This document shows, piece by piece, positions 41,988 to 43,206 of a stretch of DNA of 43,206 nucleotides. Source of the DNA: Sphingomonas sp. Y57 (GTDB lineage Bacteria; Pseudomonadota; Alphaproteobacteria; Sphingomonadales; Sphingomonadaceae). Numbering within the stretch: the stretch's first letter is position 1; each line of letters starts with the position of its first letter. A program made the position numbers and the translations under genes. Below the pieces are notes generated by a model, which searched no databases, was not told the origin of the DNA, and worked only from the letters and a program-made list of their open reading frames with translations. The stretch spans positions 1-43,206 of the forward strand of contig NZ_LDES01000101.1 in assembly GCF_001015195.1 (NCBI RefSeq), given 5' to 3'.

Positions 41988-42479
41988 ATGACCCTTGCCT
42001 TCACCATCCTCCCGTCGCCGGTGGGCGAGCTGACACTCGTCGCCGGCGACCGGGGCCTTGTCGCCCTCCTCTGGCCCGACGACGATCCGTGCCGGGTCCG
42101 GCTGGAGCAGTCGGCCGAACGGCCGGACCATCCGGTGCTGGTCGAGACCGTCCGGCAGCTCCGCGCCTATTTCTCAGGCGGGCTCGAACGCTTCGACGTG
42201 CCGCTCGATTTCCGCGGTACCGATTTCCAGAAGCAGGTGTGGGCAGCGCTGCTCACCATCCCGTTCGGCGAGACGCGCAGCTATGGCGAGATCGCTCGGC
42301 AGATCGGCCGTCCCTCGGCGTCGCGGGCGGTGGGCGCGGCCAATGGGCGCAACCCGATCTCGATTATCGCGCCGTGCCATCGCGTGGTGGGGTCGGCGGG
42401 GGCGCTGACCGGCTTTGCCGGCGGGCTCGACGCCAAGCGCTATCTGCTCGATCTCGAAAGCGGCCGGCTGGCGGCCTGA
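41988..42479 (+). CDS. ogt: Methylated-DNA--protein-cysteine methyltransferase (Ogt/MGMT)
   Basis: The 163-residue protein has the MGMT active site IAPCHRVVGSAGALTGFAGG with the acceptor cysteine, and the DNA-binding segment FQKQVWAALLTIPFGETRSY, then GEIARQIGRPSASRAVGAAN. It removes alkyl groups from O6-guanine in one suicide reaction. The ATG at 41988 has AAGGAG 8 nt upstream; the open frame from 41793 has no matching domain. Size fits Ogt without an Ada N-terminal domain. Confidence 0.95.
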   Translation: MTLAFTILPSPVGELTLVAGDRGLVALLWPDDDPCRVRLEQSAERPDHPVLVETVRQLRAYFSGGLERFDVPLDFRGTDFQKQVWAALLTIPFGETRSYGEIARQIGRPSASRAVGAANGRNPISIIAPCHRVVGSAGALTGFAGGLDAKRYLLDLESGRLAA

Positions 42480-42506
42480 TCAAAAAGGGTGCGCCGCCCC
42501 TCGCCG

Positions 42507-42533
42507 GGTCGTTCCCCCCGTCGGAGAACGACC
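42507..42533. terminator. Hairpin between convergent ogt and the right-edge gene
   Basis: GGTCGTTC (42507-42514) and GAACGACC (42526-42533) form a perfect 8-bp stem with an 11-nt loop, 27 nt after the ogt stop. No clear T-tract on either strand. Confidence 0.45.
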
Positions 42534-42579
42534 TGGCAAGAGACGGCGCTCCGGCGCGAGGTCGAGTGAGGCCGTGACC

Positions 42580-43206
42580 TCAGCTCTGCCAGGCGGGCCG
42601 GAAACCTGGGCGCGGCGGGGCCTTGATGCGCGTGGTGACATGCTCAGTCCGGCGCGGCGCGGCGGCCGGCTGGAAGGGGGCGGACGCCGTCGCGGCCGCC
42701 GGCGGCATGGTCTGCCCCTCCTGTGCCGCCCGCCGTTCGCGGCCGTCGAGGAAGCTCGCGACCTTCAGCCGGCGCTTGAGCGACAGCGAGGGATTGTCGG
42801 GCGTTGGGCCGCGATAGGCGGCCTGGGTGTGGCGGCCGAAGCGCGAGATGTCGAACCCGGCCGGAACGGCGGTGACGGGGGCATCGGTGGCGACGGCCGG
42901 CGTAGCGGCCACCGGCAGGGGGGCCGGAATCGGGGCCGGGACGGGCTCGACCGGGGTCTCGACGACCGTGCCCGTCAGCACGAGTTCCTCATTCTCGTCG
43001 TCGCGGCGACGGCGACGCATCGCATAGACGCCCCCGCCGATCAGCAGGATGGCGACACCGGCGGCGCCGGCGATCGGCAGCACGTCGTCGGCATCGGCCT
43101 GCGCGGCGCGAGCGGCCGGCGCCGGCGCGGGTTCGGGAGCGACAGCCGGGGGAGGGACCTCGGGGACAGGCGGCGGAGCGACATCGGCGACCGGGGCCGC
43201 GGGCGG
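42580..43206 (-). CDS. Proline-rich single-pass membrane protein, C-terminal part (cut by window edge)
   Basis: The frame is open to the right edge, so the N-terminus is missing; a GTG at 43083 is not needed as a start. The visible 208 residues have a Pro/Ala/Val-rich stretch, then DDVLPIAGAAGVAILLIGGG with a membrane helix, followed by RRRRRDDENEE and a Pro/Ala-rich cytoplasmic tail with a conserved-looking SLKRRLKVASFLDGRERRAA. The LPxxG-helix-Arg order looks like a C-terminal cell-surface anchor but the 140-residue tail behind it speaks against sorting. I do not recognise the family. Confidence 0.7.
   Translation of the reverse strand, partial: PPAAPVADVAPPPVPEVPPPAVAPEPAPAPAARAAQADADDVLPIAGAAGVAILLIGGGVYAMRRRRRDDENEELVLTGTVVETPVEPVPAPIPAPLPVAATPAVATDAPVTAVPAGFDISRFGRHTQAAYRGPTPDNPSLSLKRRLKVASFLDGRERRAAQEGQTMPPAAATASAPFQPAAAPRRTEHVTTRIKAPPRPGFRPAWQS

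Overview
The window is a high-GC stretch of an alphaproteobacterial chromosome, most likely from a sphingomonad (Sphingomonas or a relative). The evidence is the FlbD-type sigma-54 activator linked to fliEFGHIJK, flagellins of only 273 residues, an alphaproteobacterial-type RpoH promoter before dnaK, and overall gene style. The family assignment is inference.

About 70% of the window (1-31464) is one flagellar island. On the minus strand flbD-fliE-F-G-H-I-J-K (1-7349) encode the activator, the MS-ring/switch base, the export ATPase complex and hook-length control; fliK runs off the left edge. Two tandem flagellin genes (7818-9929) and an unrecognised membrane/coiled-coil protein follow on the plus strand. 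Then come fliA (sigma-28), flhG and flhA on the minus strand. A metabolic pair, an O-acetylhomoserine sulfhydrylase and an EamA-type exporter, sits inside the island (14747-16991). A minus-strand set encodes a reduced PomA/PomB-like stator, FlgA, FlgM and FlgN. Divergent from it is the long plus-strand operon flgBCDEFGHIJKL (19770-28479). A canonical motA-motB pair and a flagellar-type lytic transglycosylase (30595-31464, minus) close the island.

Control can be read from the DNA. A textbook sigma-54 -24/-12 promoter precedes flgB, with two CGGCA-N6-TGCCG operators 20 bp apart upstream; the same operator lies between flbD and the first flagellin gene. Sigma-28-like promoters (TAAA-N14/15-GYCGTTAN) precede both flagellin genes, flgM and motA. 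This fits a cascade in which FlbD plus sigma-54 builds hook and basal body, FlgM holds FliA until the hook is finished, and FliA then turns on filament, motor and flgM.

The right part (31526-43206) is mostly housekeeping: bioF-bioD-bioA with a coupled 44-residue membrane peptide (minus), grpE, dnaK and dnaJ (plus), and ogt. Between grpE and dnaK lies an accessory interval with a decayed IS5-family transposase, an unknown six-helix membrane protein, a sulfotransferase and a PCuAC copper-chaperone lipoprotein. Two dyad repeats of one REP-like family (30491-30578, 41423-41512) follow motB and dnaJ. A proline-rich single-pass membrane protein is cut by the right edge.

No CRISPR array, rRNA or tRNA was seen, and no wholly new system is obvious. 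The most unusual items are the minimal second stator, FlgH without a lipobox, FlhG without FlhF, and the unknown protein beside the flagellin genes.
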